Source: an uncultured Opitutia bacterium
GTDB taxonomy: Bacteria; Verrucomicrobiota; Verrucomicrobiia; Opitutales; UBA953
Assembly (NCBI GenBank): GCA_903921665.1
Contig: CAIXQT010000064.1
Location: forward strand, 1 to 16,700
Reading direction: 5' to 3'
DNA: 16,700 nt
Positions within the stretch are counted from its first letter, which is position 1, and every line of letters starts with the position of its first letter. The position numbers and the translations under genes were made by a program. Shown in pieces: positions 1 through 6,427 of the stretch. Under the pieces are notes generated by a model. That model saw only the letters and a program-made list of their open reading frames with translations, was not told where the DNA came from and searched no databases.

Positions 1-489
1 CAGCGCTTCGGCAAGGTCGAAGGCCTCAAGGTCACGATCCTCGGCGACATCCTCTTCAGCCGCGTCGCCCGCTCGAACATCCTCTGCCTCTCGAAGCTCG
101 GCGCGCAGGTCACCCTCGCCGGCCCGGCGACGCTCGTCCCGGCCTCGCTGAAGGAAGCCTTCCCGCAGGTCCGCATCGTCCATGACCTGAAGGAAGCCCT
201 GAAGGACTGCGACGCGGTGATGCTCCTGCGCATCCAGCACGAGCGCCAGACGACCACTCACTTCCCCTCGCTCGGCGAATACACCTCGCAGTTCGGCCTC
301 AACGCCGAACGCGCCGCCTGGCTCAAGCCCGAGGCGATCGTGATGCACCCGGGCCCCATCAACCGCGGCGTCGAAGTCGAAAGCGAAGTCGCCGACGGCC
401 CTCGCTCGGTCATCCTCGAACAGGTGCGGAACGGCGTCGCCGTCCGCATGGCCGTCCTTCACCTCTGCACCGGAGCCATCAGCCGATGA
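1..489 (+). CDS. pyrB: Aspartate carbamoyltransferase catalytic chain, C-terminal part
   Basis: The gene enters from outside the window, and 162 residues plus the stop are visible. ATCase joins carbamoyl phosphate to aspartate, the first committed step of pyrimidine synthesis in the cytosol. The visible part is the aspartate-binding domain of the OTCase/ATCase fold. Seen are SRVARSN at residues 20-26, LRIQHERQ at 76-83, and the family signature HPGPINRGVE at 116-125, including the conserved His-Pro-Gly-Pro and Arg. The reading frame is open from base 1, so the 5' end is cut by the window and not broken. The stop TGA overlaps the ATG of the next gene (ATGA), indicating translational coupling. 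A pyrB followed directly by a pyrC-like gene is the arrangement of pseudomonad ATCases, where the PyrC-like chain is structural. The N-terminal carbamoyl-phosphate domain and any upstream pyrimidine-responsive leader lie outside the window. Confidence 0.95.
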   Translation, partial: QRFGKVEGLKVTILGDILFSRVARSNILCLSKLGAQVTLAGPATLVPASLKEAFPQVRIVHDLKEALKDCDAVMLLRIQHERQTTTHFPSLGEYTSQFGLNAERAAWLKPEAIVMHPGPINRGVEVESEVADGPRSVILEQVRNGVAVRMAVLHLCTGAISR

Positions 490-1781
490 ATCCCGCCGAC
501 AACTCCCCCCTCTGGATCCGCGGCGCCCGCGTGATCGACCCCTCCGCGAAGCGCGACGACGCCAAGGGCGACGTCTTCGCCCTCGACGGCAAGTTCGTCG
601 ACCAGCTCTCGGCCGCCGACCAAGCCAAGGCCCGCGTCATCGACGGTCAGGGCCTCGTGGTCGCCCCGGGTTTCGTCGACCTGAACTGCCGACTGGGTGA
701 ACCGGGCCGCACGGCCCGCGAATCGATCCGCACCGGCACCCGCGCGGCGGCCGCCGGCGGTTTCACCACCGTGGTCACGATGCCCGACTCGCTGCCTGCG
801 GCGGACAACGTCGGCACGATCCAGCTCCTCCGCGAGATCTGCTCACGCGATGCCGTGGTGCGCGTGCTCCCCACCGGCACCCTCACGAAAGGCCATGAAG
901 GCAAGGCCCTCGCCCCTCTCGGCACGATGAAGAAGGCCGGCGTGGTCGCCGTCACCGACACGACCTCCGGCGTCCAGAACAACGAAATCATGCGTCGCGC
1001 GCTGGAATACGCCGCGATGTTCGACCTGGTGGTCCTCGACCATTGCCAGGACAGCAGCATGACCGAAGGCGGCCAGATGCACGAAGGTTCCTGGTCCCTC
1101 CGCCTCGGCCTCCGCGGCCTGCCCCGCGCCGCCGAAGAGATCGTGGTCTCGAGCGACTGCCTGCTCGCCGAACTCACCAAGGCCCGCATCCACCTGCAGC
1201 ACCTTTCCTCCGGCGGCTCCGCCGAGATCGTCCGGCGCGCCAAGGCGAAGCGGCTCGCGGTCACGGCCGAAGTCTCCGCCCTGCACCTGCTCCTCACCGA
1301 CGCCGCGCTGGCCCACTACGGCACGAGCCTGAAGACGAATCCGCCGCTCCGCGAAGAGGCCGACCGCCTCGCGCTCATCGCCGCGCTCGTCGACGGCACG
1401 ATCGACGCGATCTGCTCCGACCACTCGCCTTGCACGGCCACCGAGAAGGACTGCGAGTTCGACCTGGCTCCCTTCGGCGCCGCGACGCTGGAGACGGCCT
1501 TCGCCGCCGCCCACACGGCGCTCGTCGCCGGCGGCCATGCGGACCTCGCCCTGCTCATCGCCCGCCTGACCCACGGCCCAGCCAAGGCCCTCGGGCTCGA
1601 GGCCGGTTCGCTCAAGGCCGGCGCCCTCGCCGACCTGGTCATCCTCGACCCCAAGGCTGCTTGGACGCCCGCGTCCGCCGACCTTTCCTCGAAGTCCGGC
1701 AACAACCCGCTTATCGGCCGCGCCCTCACGGGCCGCGTCCGCGCGACGTTCGTCGGTGGTCGTCAGGTCTTCGGCGCCTAA
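486..1781 (+). CDS. pyrC: Dihydroorotase homologue lacking the HxH metal motif (PyrC'-like)
   Basis: This 431-residue amidohydrolase-fold protein aligns end to end with class I dihydroorotases. At the usual VDxHxHLREPG motif it reads VDLNCRLGEPG: Asn67 and Arg69 replace both zinc-binding His residues. Other family positions remain: the VLDHCQDSS His, the HLQHLSS His, TNPPLR, and the Asp of CSDHSP. The His after DHAP is Cys here, and SDDG reads TDT. It therefore probably cannot hold the normal binuclear metal centre. In Pseudomonas, an inactive DHOase homologue (PyrC') encoded next to pyrB is needed to assemble ATCase; I infer the same role here, with an active DHOase elsewhere in the genome. 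The start is fixed by the ATGA overlap with pyrB. The next gene begins 6 bp after its stop. The family call is firm; loss of activity is inferred from the motif. Confidence 0.88.
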   Translation: MNPADNSPLWIRGARVIDPSAKRDDAKGDVFALDGKFVDQLSAADQAKARVIDGQGLVVAPGFVDLNCRLGEPGRTARESIRTGTRAAAAGGFTTVVTMPDSLPAADNVGTIQLLREICSRDAVVRVLPTGTLTKGHEGKALAPLGTMKKAGVVAVTDTTSGVQNNEIMRRALEYAAMFDLVVLDHCQDSSMTEGGQMHEGSWSLRLGLRGLPRAAEEIVVSSDCLLAELTKARIHLQHLSSGGSAEIVRRAKAKRLAVTAEVSALHLLLTDAALAHYGTSLKTNPPLREEADRLALIAALVDGTIDAICSDHSPCTATEKDCEFDLAPFGAATLETAFAAAHTALVAGGHADLALLIARLTHGPAKALGLEAGSLKAGALADLVILDPKAAWTPASADLSSKSGNNPLIGRALTGRVRATFVGGRQVFGA

Positions 1782-1787
1782 GCGAAG

Positions 1788-2726
1788 ATGGACGAATTCG
1801 CGCAGTCCCTCGAAGCCTTCGGGCCGTGGGACTGGGCGTGCGTGGTCGCGAATCTCCTCTCCGCGTTCCTCGGCATCTTCGCTCTGAAGTGCTGGCGGAA
1901 TCTGCCCGGCAAGGTCACCGGCGCGACCAACTCGGTCAGCGACGCCGTGTTGAGCCTTTGCACCGGACTCCTCGCGTTCGGCATCATCTTCGGGGTGGTG
2001 ACGGGCATCGTCTCGCAGGCTTTCTCCACGCATTTCGGTATTTCCCAGGCGCACGTCTTCACCGCGGCGTTCTGCGGCCAGCTTACCGCGACCTGCGCGA
2101 TGCTCGGGATGGGCGCCGTCGCGCCGAGGACGCTCGACTGGGCGCCTTCCGTCGAGACCGACGACCCGAAGATGGCAGGTTCGGCGTTCCGCCAAGCGCT
2201 CCACGGCTTCAGCGTGCCCCGCGTCCTCCTCGGCCTGCTCTCGATCTTCGCCCTCGGGCTCGCCGCCACGCTCGTGTGGAAGGGTTTCCATGTCGCCTGG
2301 GAGCAACTCGCCCTGCGCGGTTGGGCCGGCCAGCCGCCCGCCGATGAACCGCAGGACATCGTGGACGCGGTCCTCAAGACCGACGTCGACACCTGGCGCT
2401 TCTTCACGATCACCCTGGCGGTCACGATCGGCGCCCCGATCATGGAGGAACTCGCCTTCCGCGGGATGGTCTACCCCGGCCTGCGCCGCCTCGGAGCCGC
2501 CGCCTCGGAAGGACCTGCGCGCTGGATCGCCATCATCCTCACCGGTGCCCTTTTCAGCGCGGCGCACCAGAGCCCTTCCGCCGCCCTACCCTTGTTCGCC
2601 TTCGGCGCCTTCATGTGCCTGGTCCGCGACCGCTATGGCCTGCTCACCTGCATGGCGGTCCACTGCAGCTTCAACGCCTGGAACTTACTCTGGTTGAAAC
2701 TGGCCCCGAACGCCTCCACGCTCTAA
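1788..2726 (+). CDS. CPBP family intramembrane glutamic endopeptidase
   Basis: A 312-residue polytopic membrane protein with the three CPBP (CAAX protease/bacteriocin-processing, Abi) motifs in order: EELAFRG at residues 220-226, FSAAH at 256-260, and HCSFN at 292-296. These give the Glu-Glu, His and His-Asn residues expected of a membrane-embedded glutamic or metal-type protease. Hydrophobic stretches occur at about residues 17-33, 60-80, 88-108, 150-170, 205-220, 242-262 and 268-285. A polar loop of about 40 residues (roughly 175-205) precedes the catalytic core. Family members process prenylated or secreted peptides, or act in bacteriocin self-immunity; the substrate here is unknown. It lies 6 bp after the pyrC-like gene and 4 bp before thiL, so it is co-transcribed with housekeeping genes. 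No Shine-Dalgarno is visible. The family is clear and the role is not. Confidence 0.88.
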   Translation: MDEFAQSLEAFGPWDWACVVANLLSAFLGIFALKCWRNLPGKVTGATNSVSDAVLSLCTGLLAFGIIFGVVTGIVSQAFSTHFGISQAHVFTAAFCGQLTATCAMLGMGAVAPRTLDWAPSVETDDPKMAGSAFRQALHGFSVPRVLLGLLSIFALGLAATLVWKGFHVAWEQLALRGWAGQPPADEPQDIVDAVLKTDVDTWRFFTITLAVTIGAPIMEELAFRGMVYPGLRRLGAAASEGPARWIAIILTGALFSAAHQSPSAALPLFAFGAFMCLVRDRYGLLTCMAVHCSFNAWNLLWLKLAPNASTL

Positions 2727-2730
2727 GGCC

Positions 2731-3693
2731 ATGGGAGCCCTCACCACCGTCGCGGACCGTTCGGTCGCCAAGCTGACCGAGGAAGAACTCATCCGTCGCG
2801 TGGTGCAGTCGCTCGCCGAAGCCGCGCCGGCCTTCCCCGAAGGCCCCGGCGGCGATTGCGCGCACCTGCCGAACACCGGTGACCGCTCCATCCGCGCGAG
2901 CACGATCGACTCGGTGATCCTGGGAAGACACTTCGATGCCGCTTGCGACGGGATCCGCGCGGGCGCCAAGCTGGTGAATCGCAACCTCAGCGATCTCGCC
3001 GCGGCCGGAGCCGTGCCCTCCGATGCTTTGCTCTCCCTCGTGATCGGCCCCGACGTCGATGCGACGTGGCTGACCGACTTCGCCCACGGGGCGGGACGCG
3101 CCGCGGCCAAGGTCGGTCTGCGCATTGTCGGCGGCGACATCTGCCGCGGCCCGCACGGCGCCTTCATCGGCACGCTCGCCGTCCAAGGTTTCGCCCACCG
3201 CATCCTCACCCGTAAGACCGCCGCCGTCGGCGACGCGCTCTTCGTGACCGGCCAGCTCGGCGGTTCGCTCTACGGCAAGCACCTCGACTTCTCGCCTCGC
3301 CTCGCCGAGGGCGAATGGCTCTGCGGCCACGGCGAAGTCACCGCCTGCACCGACCTCTCCGACGGCCTCGCCAAGGACCTGCCAGGACTGCTCGGGCCCA
3401 GGCTCGACGCCCGTATCGCCGTGGCGGACCTGCCGGTCTCGGACGCCGCCCAGGCGCTCGCGAAATCCGACGGCAAACCGGCACTCGAACACGCCCTGCA
3501 AGACGGCGAGGACTATGAGCTACTCTTCTCGGTCAGCGACGATCGCGCCGACCTGCTCGAGGCCTCTTTCCGCAAGGCCTTCCCGTTCACGCCACTGACG
3601 CGCCTAGGCAAGGTCGAAGCCGGTACGGGCCTCGCCCGCGACCTCGCTGACGGCGAGCCGATCAAGGTCCGCGGCTTCGGTCACTTCGCCTGA
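2731..3693 (+). CDS. thiL: Thiamine-monophosphate kinase
   Basis: A 320-residue cytosolic enzyme that phosphorylates thiamine monophosphate to thiamine pyrophosphate with ATP. Family landmarks appear in order: a GGDCAHL segment near residue 40 (GxGDDAA in most ThiL; the first of the two metal-binding acids is replaced), NRNLSDLAAAGA at 83-94, GGDICRG at 134-140, VGDALFVTGQLGGS, CTDLSDGLAKDL, and DGEDYELLFSV near the C-terminal third. Length and domain order fit the PurM/ThiL fold (AIRS N-terminal then C-terminal domain). The ATG is 4 bp after the protease gene stop, so it is the last gene of the pyrB-led operon. It converges on the minus-strand gene at 3707-4159 with only 13 bp between stops, and no clear terminator is visible there. 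The N-terminal divergence is unusual but does not change the call. Confidence 0.92.
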   Translation: MGALTTVADRSVAKLTEEELIRRVVQSLAEAAPAFPEGPGGDCAHLPNTGDRSIRASTIDSVILGRHFDAACDGIRAGAKLVNRNLSDLAAAGAVPSDALLSLVIGPDVDATWLTDFAHGAGRAAAKVGLRIVGGDICRGPHGAFIGTLAVQGFAHRILTRKTAAVGDALFVTGQLGGSLYGKHLDFSPRLAEGEWLCGHGEVTACTDLSDGLAKDLPGLLGPRLDARIAVADLPVSDAAQALAKSDGKPALEHALQDGEDYELLFSVSDDRADLLEASFRKAFPFTPLTRLGKVEAGTGLARDLADGEPIKVRGFGHFA

Positions 3694-3706
3694 GCCTTCG
3701 GCCCGC

Positions 3707-4159
3707 TCACATGCGGAACCGACGGATGCCCACGAACAGGGCGAAGATCAGCGCCGAGGCGCCGAAGGTCACCGTGACGGTCTCGTAGGTGGCGAGCAGC
3801 TCGATCACCTGGTCCAGCAGCGTGATCGACTGCTTCGTGTCGCGCTCGGCGACCTCCAAGGCGTTCGTCGCCGCGGTCGCGGTCACTTCGACGTTCTTGT
3901 TGTCCGATTTCGTACCCTTGTCGGTGAACAGCACGACGCCCGTGTCGGCGGACTTCATCGCGCTCTTGTAAGCCTCGAAGGAGGACTGGATGCTGATGGT
4001 CGTGTCTTTCACGCGCTTCGTGGTGTCGCGCAGCTCGTGGCTGAACCAAAGGCCGGCAAGGGAGACGAGCAACGTCACGACGGCCATGCCGACGATGCCG
4101 ATCTCGGCTTGGATGAGGTTGTTCTTGGCGGATCGACCGCGGCTACGCTGGGCGCACAT
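3707..4159 (-). CDS. Small membrane protein with two helices, unknown family
   Basis: A 150-residue protein I do not recognise. It has a short basic N-terminus (RSRGRSAKN), a hydrophobic helix at about residues 20-40, then about 90 polar residues rich in Thr, Lys, Asp and Ala that look helical or coiled. A second hydrophobic helix lies at about 130-146, and the chain ends in RRFRM. This hairpin topology, with both ends probably cytoplasmic and an exported loop, resembles the sensor part of a 4-helix-bundle receptor, but no signalling domain follows. It starts 11 bp after the stop of the holin-like gene on the same strand, so the two are probably co-transcribed. No Shine-Dalgarno is seen; the start is the first ATG of the frame. 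Codon use is normal for the window, which supports it being real. Confidence 0.7.
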   Translation of the reverse strand: MCAQRSRGRSAKNNLIQAEIGIVGMAVVTLLVSLAGLWFSHELRDTTKRVKDTTISIQSSFEAYKSAMKSADTGVVLFTDKGTKSDNKNVEVTATAATNALEVAERDTKQSITLLDQVIELLATYETVTVTFGASALIFALFVGIRRFRM

Positions 4160-4170
4160 GGAGTGGGTTT

Positions 4171-4776
4171 TTAAAGGTTAAGGGAGGCTTGGCCGTCGTT
4201 CGGCTTAGGCGGCGCAGGCTTCTTGGCTCGCGGCTTCTTCTCCGCCGGCTTCTTGGCCGGCGTCTTCTTGGCCGGCGTCTTCTTGGCCGGCGTCTTGGCA
4301 GCGGCCTTGGCGGGGGTGGCTTTTTTCGCGGTGGAGCGCCGGCGGCGCTTGGGCTTCTTCTTGCGCGAGAAAAGATTCTGCCAAGCCGGCGTCCGCTTCT
4401 TGTCCTTGAAGCCGAGCTTCTTGCGGATGGTCATGGACAGCCAGTCGACGAGTTCGGGGGCGACCGCTCCGCAAAGTCCTTGGACGATGGCTTTGTTCAG
4501 CGCCGAGAGTTCCCACTGGAACGTGACGAAATAGGCGATGACCGCGAAGATGGCGGCGGCGACGACGTGCCGGAGCGAGCGCTGCCAACTGGCGTCGGCG
4601 GCTTCGTCGACGAGGAGCCGGCCCACCATCGCGGCGGCGCCGATGAGCGAGACGATCCAGCCGCCGGACTTGAAGGCCAGGACGGCCGCGTGGAAGTTGT
4701 TCACGATGGCCGGCGAAGCCTTGGCCACCACGGGGGCCTGTTCGGCCGCCTGCGCGAGGAGCATGGTCAGGTGCAT
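4171..4776 (-). CDS. Holin-like three-helix membrane protein with histone-H1-like basic tail
   Basis: With the chosen start the protein has 201 residues. The frame is open further upstream, but the ATG at 4776 is preceded at 7 nt by GGGAGG, the only strong Shine-Dalgarno in the window, and the upstream extension is unlike the rest. Hydrophobic helices lie at about residues 40-56, 69-86 and 96-113, ending in a basic IRKKLGFKDKK segment. The pattern recalls the three-helix phage holin 3/LydA superfamily. Residues 138-192 are almost only Lys, Arg, Ala, Pro and Thr, with PAKKT repeated three times, as in H1-like bacterial histones. The two parts together are unusual. No lysin, spanin or capsid gene is nearby, so a complete prophage is not supported. 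The following gene starts 11 bp later. Function is unknown; the holin resemblance is from pattern memory, not a search. Confidence 0.75.
   Translation of the reverse strand: MHLTMLLAQAAEQAPVVAKASPAIVNNFHAAVLAFKSGGWIVSLIGAAAMVGRLLVDEAADASWQRSLRHVVAAAIFAVIAYFVTFQWELSALNKAIVQGLCGAVAPELVDWLSMTIRKKLGFKDKKRTPAWQNLFSRKKKPKRRRRSTAKKATPAKAAAKTPAKKTPAKKTPAKKPAEKKPRAKKPAPPKPNDGQASLNL
4250..4294. repeat. Three tandem 15-bp units within the basic tail
   Basis: The plus-strand unit ttcttggccggcgtc occurs three times with no spacer. On the coding (minus) strand it encodes the pentapeptide repeat PAKKT near residues 161-175 of the holin-like protein. The DNA-level identity suggests recent slippage expansion, so tail length may vary between strains. 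Confidence 0.9.
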
Positions 4777-4881
4777 GCGCGCCCCTCCCTGGTCCGAAGA
4801 CCGTCGCCCGCTCGGCGGGAACTGGATGGATGATGACGGCGCAAGGCGAAGGAGTACCCGGCTGGATACGGTTCGTAAAAG

Positions 4882-4913
4882 GGGGAGGGTCAGCCTTGCG
4901 GCGAGCCCTCCCC
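4882..4913 (-). promoter_or_regulatory. GC-rich hairpin at the 5' end of the holin-like gene leader
   Basis: GGGGAGGG at one end pairs perfectly with CCCTCCCC at the other, with a 16-base loop that can form a small inner GCC/GGC stem. Read on the minus strand, it is followed by CTTTTAC. It lies just downstream of the candidate -10 box at 4927-4932 and about 105 bp before the ATG at 4776. It could be an attenuator, a weak terminator or a 5' stabilising stem. Confidence 0.5.
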
Positions 4914-4926
4914 GTCTCAACCCCTA

Positions 4927-4932
4927 ATTATA
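4927..4932 (-). promoter_or_regulatory. Candidate -10 box TATAAT for the holin-like gene
   Basis: A perfect TATAAT on the minus strand lies in the only AT-rich patch of this region, just downstream of the DUF5069 terminator. No good -35 hexamer is seen 16-18 bp upstream (the best TTGAAG is about 21 bp away). The predicted start near 4920 would give a leader of about 145 nt. This is inferred from sequence only. Confidence 0.4.
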
Positions 4933-4944
4933 TGGTTATTATGA

Positions 4945-4970
4945 AAAAACCCGCTTCAAAGCGCGGTTTT
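4945..4970 (-). terminator. Rho-independent terminator of the DUF5069 gene, stop codon in the loop
   Basis: On the minus strand AAAACC-G-CGCT pairs with AGCG-GGTTTT around a TTGA loop, with one bulged G, and the run TTTTTT follows. The TGA stop of the DUF5069 gene lies at 4956-4958, in and beside the loop, so the last codons form the 5' arm. The A-tract on the other side could let it act in both directions. Confidence 0.75.
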
Positions 4971-5402
4971 GCGGGCCGGCCGACCTTCGTCGACCTCGAT
5001 GTAGTCGAACATCGTGTCCACGCCCGCCTCGGCGGTCAGGCCGTTCTCCTTGAGGCGACGGACGAGCACTTCGTTGGCTTCGTCGCGCCAGCCGCGCTTG
5101 GTCATGAAGCCGTTCCAGATCTCGATGTCGTTCGTCGAAAGCTTGCGGCCCGTCGCTTCGGCCCAGGCGAGGACTTGCTCGGAGGTCGCCGCCGGATTCT
5201 GCAGCACCCAGACGCGGAGCTCGTCATATTTGACCCCGAGATATTGGCAGCAACGGTCATCGAAAGCCTTGCCGAGATTATTGACGAAGTCGGCGTGCAG
5301 CTGGCCGGCGGCGTGCAGACGAATCTTGGAAACCAGACGAGGCAGGTACACGAAGCCGCGGACGGCGTCATAAGGGCTGAGGAGACCAGGAACGAGGGGC
5401 AT
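4956..5402 (-). CDS. DUF5069 domain protein
   Basis: The protein has 148 residues from the ATG at 5402. The frame is open to 5585, but the extension is low-complexity and runs through the 7-bp repeats, so I reject it. The sequence begins MPLVPGLLSPYD and has the DUF5069 pattern: a YLPRLVSKIRLHAAGQL segment near residues 20-36, FDDRCCQYLGVKYDELR near 48-65, and a C-terminal EQVLAWAEATGRK region followed by a Trp-rich helix (WNGFMTKRGW). The family is small, soluble and common in Verrucomicrobiota and relatives; its function is not known. No signal peptide or membrane helix is present. It is divergent from the hydrolase gene at 5707 and ends in its own terminator. The upstream leader carries degenerate 7-bp repeats. 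No Shine-Dalgarno is visible. Confidence 0.85.
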   Translation of the reverse strand: MPLVPGLLSPYDAVRGFVYLPRLVSKIRLHAAGQLHADFVNNLGKAFDDRCCQYLGVKYDELRVWVLQNPAATSEQVLAWAEATGRKLSTNDIEIWNGFMTKRGWRDEANEVLVRRLKENGLTAEAGVDTMFDYIEVDEGRPARKTAL

Positions 5403-5414
5403 GGCAGGGAAGGT

Positions 5415-5456
5415 AGATGAAAGATGACGGATGACAGATGGCAGAGGAAAGACAAA
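5415..5456. repeat. Six degenerate 7-bp repeats, consensus AGATGAC
   Basis: Six consecutive 7-base units fit A/G-GA-T/G/C-G/A-A/G-A/C: agatgaa, agatgac, ggatgac, agatggc, agaggaa and agacaaa. They lie 12 bp upstream of the DUF5069 ATG, in its 5' leader. I see no inverted partner in this gap, unlike the other arrays. Confidence 0.7.
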
Positions 5457-5472
5457 AGCCACGAAGGGTGTC

Positions 5473-5611
5473 AGCGGATAGCGGTTGGCGGTTAGAAAAT
5501 TGTGGGCCGGGTGGTGGGCTGGGGTGCCTGACACCCGGAGCAAACCGTCCGGCTTCCAGCCTCCCCTGCCCGATGTTCTTCCCAACCGCTTACCGCCAAC
5601 CGCTAACCGCT
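5473..5611. repeat. Inverted pair of 7-bp repeat arrays, unit AGCGGTT
   Basis: Three units at 5473-5493 (agcggat, agcggtt, ggcggtt) are matched in inverse orientation by four at 5584-5611. Over the first three units 19 of 21 bases pair, in the same unit order, leaving a 90-base loop. The arms could form a long stem between the divergent genes. Confidence 0.75.
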
Positions 5612-5706
5612 TTCACCCGTCCTTGGCACTTCTTGCCCGCTTGCCCTCCGGCCCTCCTTGCCTTTCCTAGCCCTACCCCACCTCCACCCCTCCCCCTGCC
5701 TTCCCC

Positions 5707-6417
5707 ATGAAGTTCCTTCTCGCCTGCCTCCTCGCCGTCTCCGCCTTTGCGGCCGACGTCGCCAAGCCCCACATCCCGCTCGCCCAGCAGCCGCTGCGCA
5801 TGGCGAAGGACATCGCCGCCTTCGAAGCGGCGGACAAGGCCAACCCTCCGCCCCAGCATGCCCTGCTCTTCACCGGCGCCAGCACCCTGCGCATGTGGAA
5901 GAACGTCGCCGAGGAGATGAAGCCCTATCCGGTGATCAACCGCGGCTTCGGCGGCTCATTCACCACCGAAGTCCTCGGCTACATGGACCGCATCACGCTG
6001 CCCTATCACCCGCGCGTCGTGGTCTTCCAGTGCGGCGGCAATGACATCAACGCCGGCGACCCCGTCGAAGCGCCCATCGCGCGCATCCGCGAGTACCTGG
6101 CCCGGCTGCGCAAGGACAACCCCGATTGCGCCGTGGTCTTCGTGGCCACCACCCGCGCCCCTTCCCGCAAAGCCAAGTGGCCGCTGCTCGATGAGTACAA
6201 CCGCCAGCTCCAGCAGATCGTGAAGGAAGGCAAAGGCCTCTGGTACGTCGACATCAACGTCGCGCTCAACCTGCCGAACGGCGAAGGCAAGCCCGGCAGC
6301 TATCTCAAGGACAACCTTCACCCTGACGTCGAAGGCTACAAAGCCATCGCCGCGGTGCTGAAGCCCGCCGTCGACGCCGCCTGGCAGGCGACGGAAGCCG
6401 CTTTTAAAGGAAAGTAA
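5707..6417 (+). CDS. Secreted SGNH/GDSL-family hydrolase
   Basis: A 236-residue protein with a typical signal peptide: MKFLLACLLAVSAFAA, predicted cleavage after residue 15 or 16. The mature part has the SGNH hydrolase blocks: FTGASTLRMW with candidate nucleophile Ser59 (in place of GDS), INRGFGGSFTTEVL (block II Gly), GGNDINAGD with Asn112 of the oxyanion hole, and DNLHPDVEGY with the Asp202/His205 pair. Related enzymes are esterases or lipases acting on carbohydrate esters or lysophospholipids; the substrate here is unknown, and the protein should act in the periplasm or outside the cell. No Shine-Dalgarno is present: the ATG follows a long C/T-rich tract. The MFS gene follows after a gap nearly filled by an inverted 7-bp repeat element. 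The fold is clear and the substrate is not. Confidence 0.88.
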   Translation: MKFLLACLLAVSAFAADVAKPHIPLAQQPLRMAKDIAAFEAADKANPPPQHALLFTGASTLRMWKNVAEEMKPYPVINRGFGGSFTTEVLGYMDRITLPYHPRVVVFQCGGNDINAGDPVEAPIARIREYLARLRKDNPDCAVVFVATTRAPSRKAKWPLLDEYNRQLQQIVKEGKGLWYVDINVALNLPNGEGKPGSYLKDNLHPDVEGYKAIAAVLKPAVDAAWQATEAAFKGK

Positions 6418-6427
6418 GCGGCCTATA

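Larger units (their letters stand above)
5403..5706. other. Noncoding divergent gap with repeats and a pyrimidine tract
   Basis: This 304-base gap between divergent genes holds no credible coding sequence; short frames through it are repeat-derived. From left to right it contains a 7-bp repeat array (5415-5456), an inverted pair of other 7-bp arrays (5473-5493 and 5584-5611), a 9-bp inverted pair GGGTGTCAG/CTGACACCC (5466-5474 and 5528-5536) that interlocks with it, and a C/T-rich tract (about 5660-5706) running into the hydrolase ATG. Confidence 0.8.

Noticed and set aside
684..692. Sequencing error or frameshift causing the missing HxH in the PyrC homologue
   Set aside because: The frame and flanking motif (VDL..RLGEPG) are intact on both sides, so these are substitutions and not an indel.
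843..2567. Long minus-strand frame of 574 codons across the pyrC-like and protease genes
   Set aside because: Its translation is Arg/Gly/Glu-rich with no family pattern, and both opposite genes have clear motifs. High GC makes stop-free antisense frames common.
3707..4776. Prophage or lysis cassette
   Set aside because: Only a holin-like protein is present; no endolysin, spanin, integrase or structural gene is seen, and the flanks are housekeeping genes.
4777..4920. N-terminal extension of the holin-like protein to an upstream ATG
   Set aside because: The extension covers the leader hairpin and Arg/Ser-rich sequence, and a strong Shine-Dalgarno supports the ATG at 4776.
5415..5611. CRISPR array
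   Set aside because: Units are 7 bp, degenerate and contiguous or inverted, with no spacers of regular length and no cas genes.
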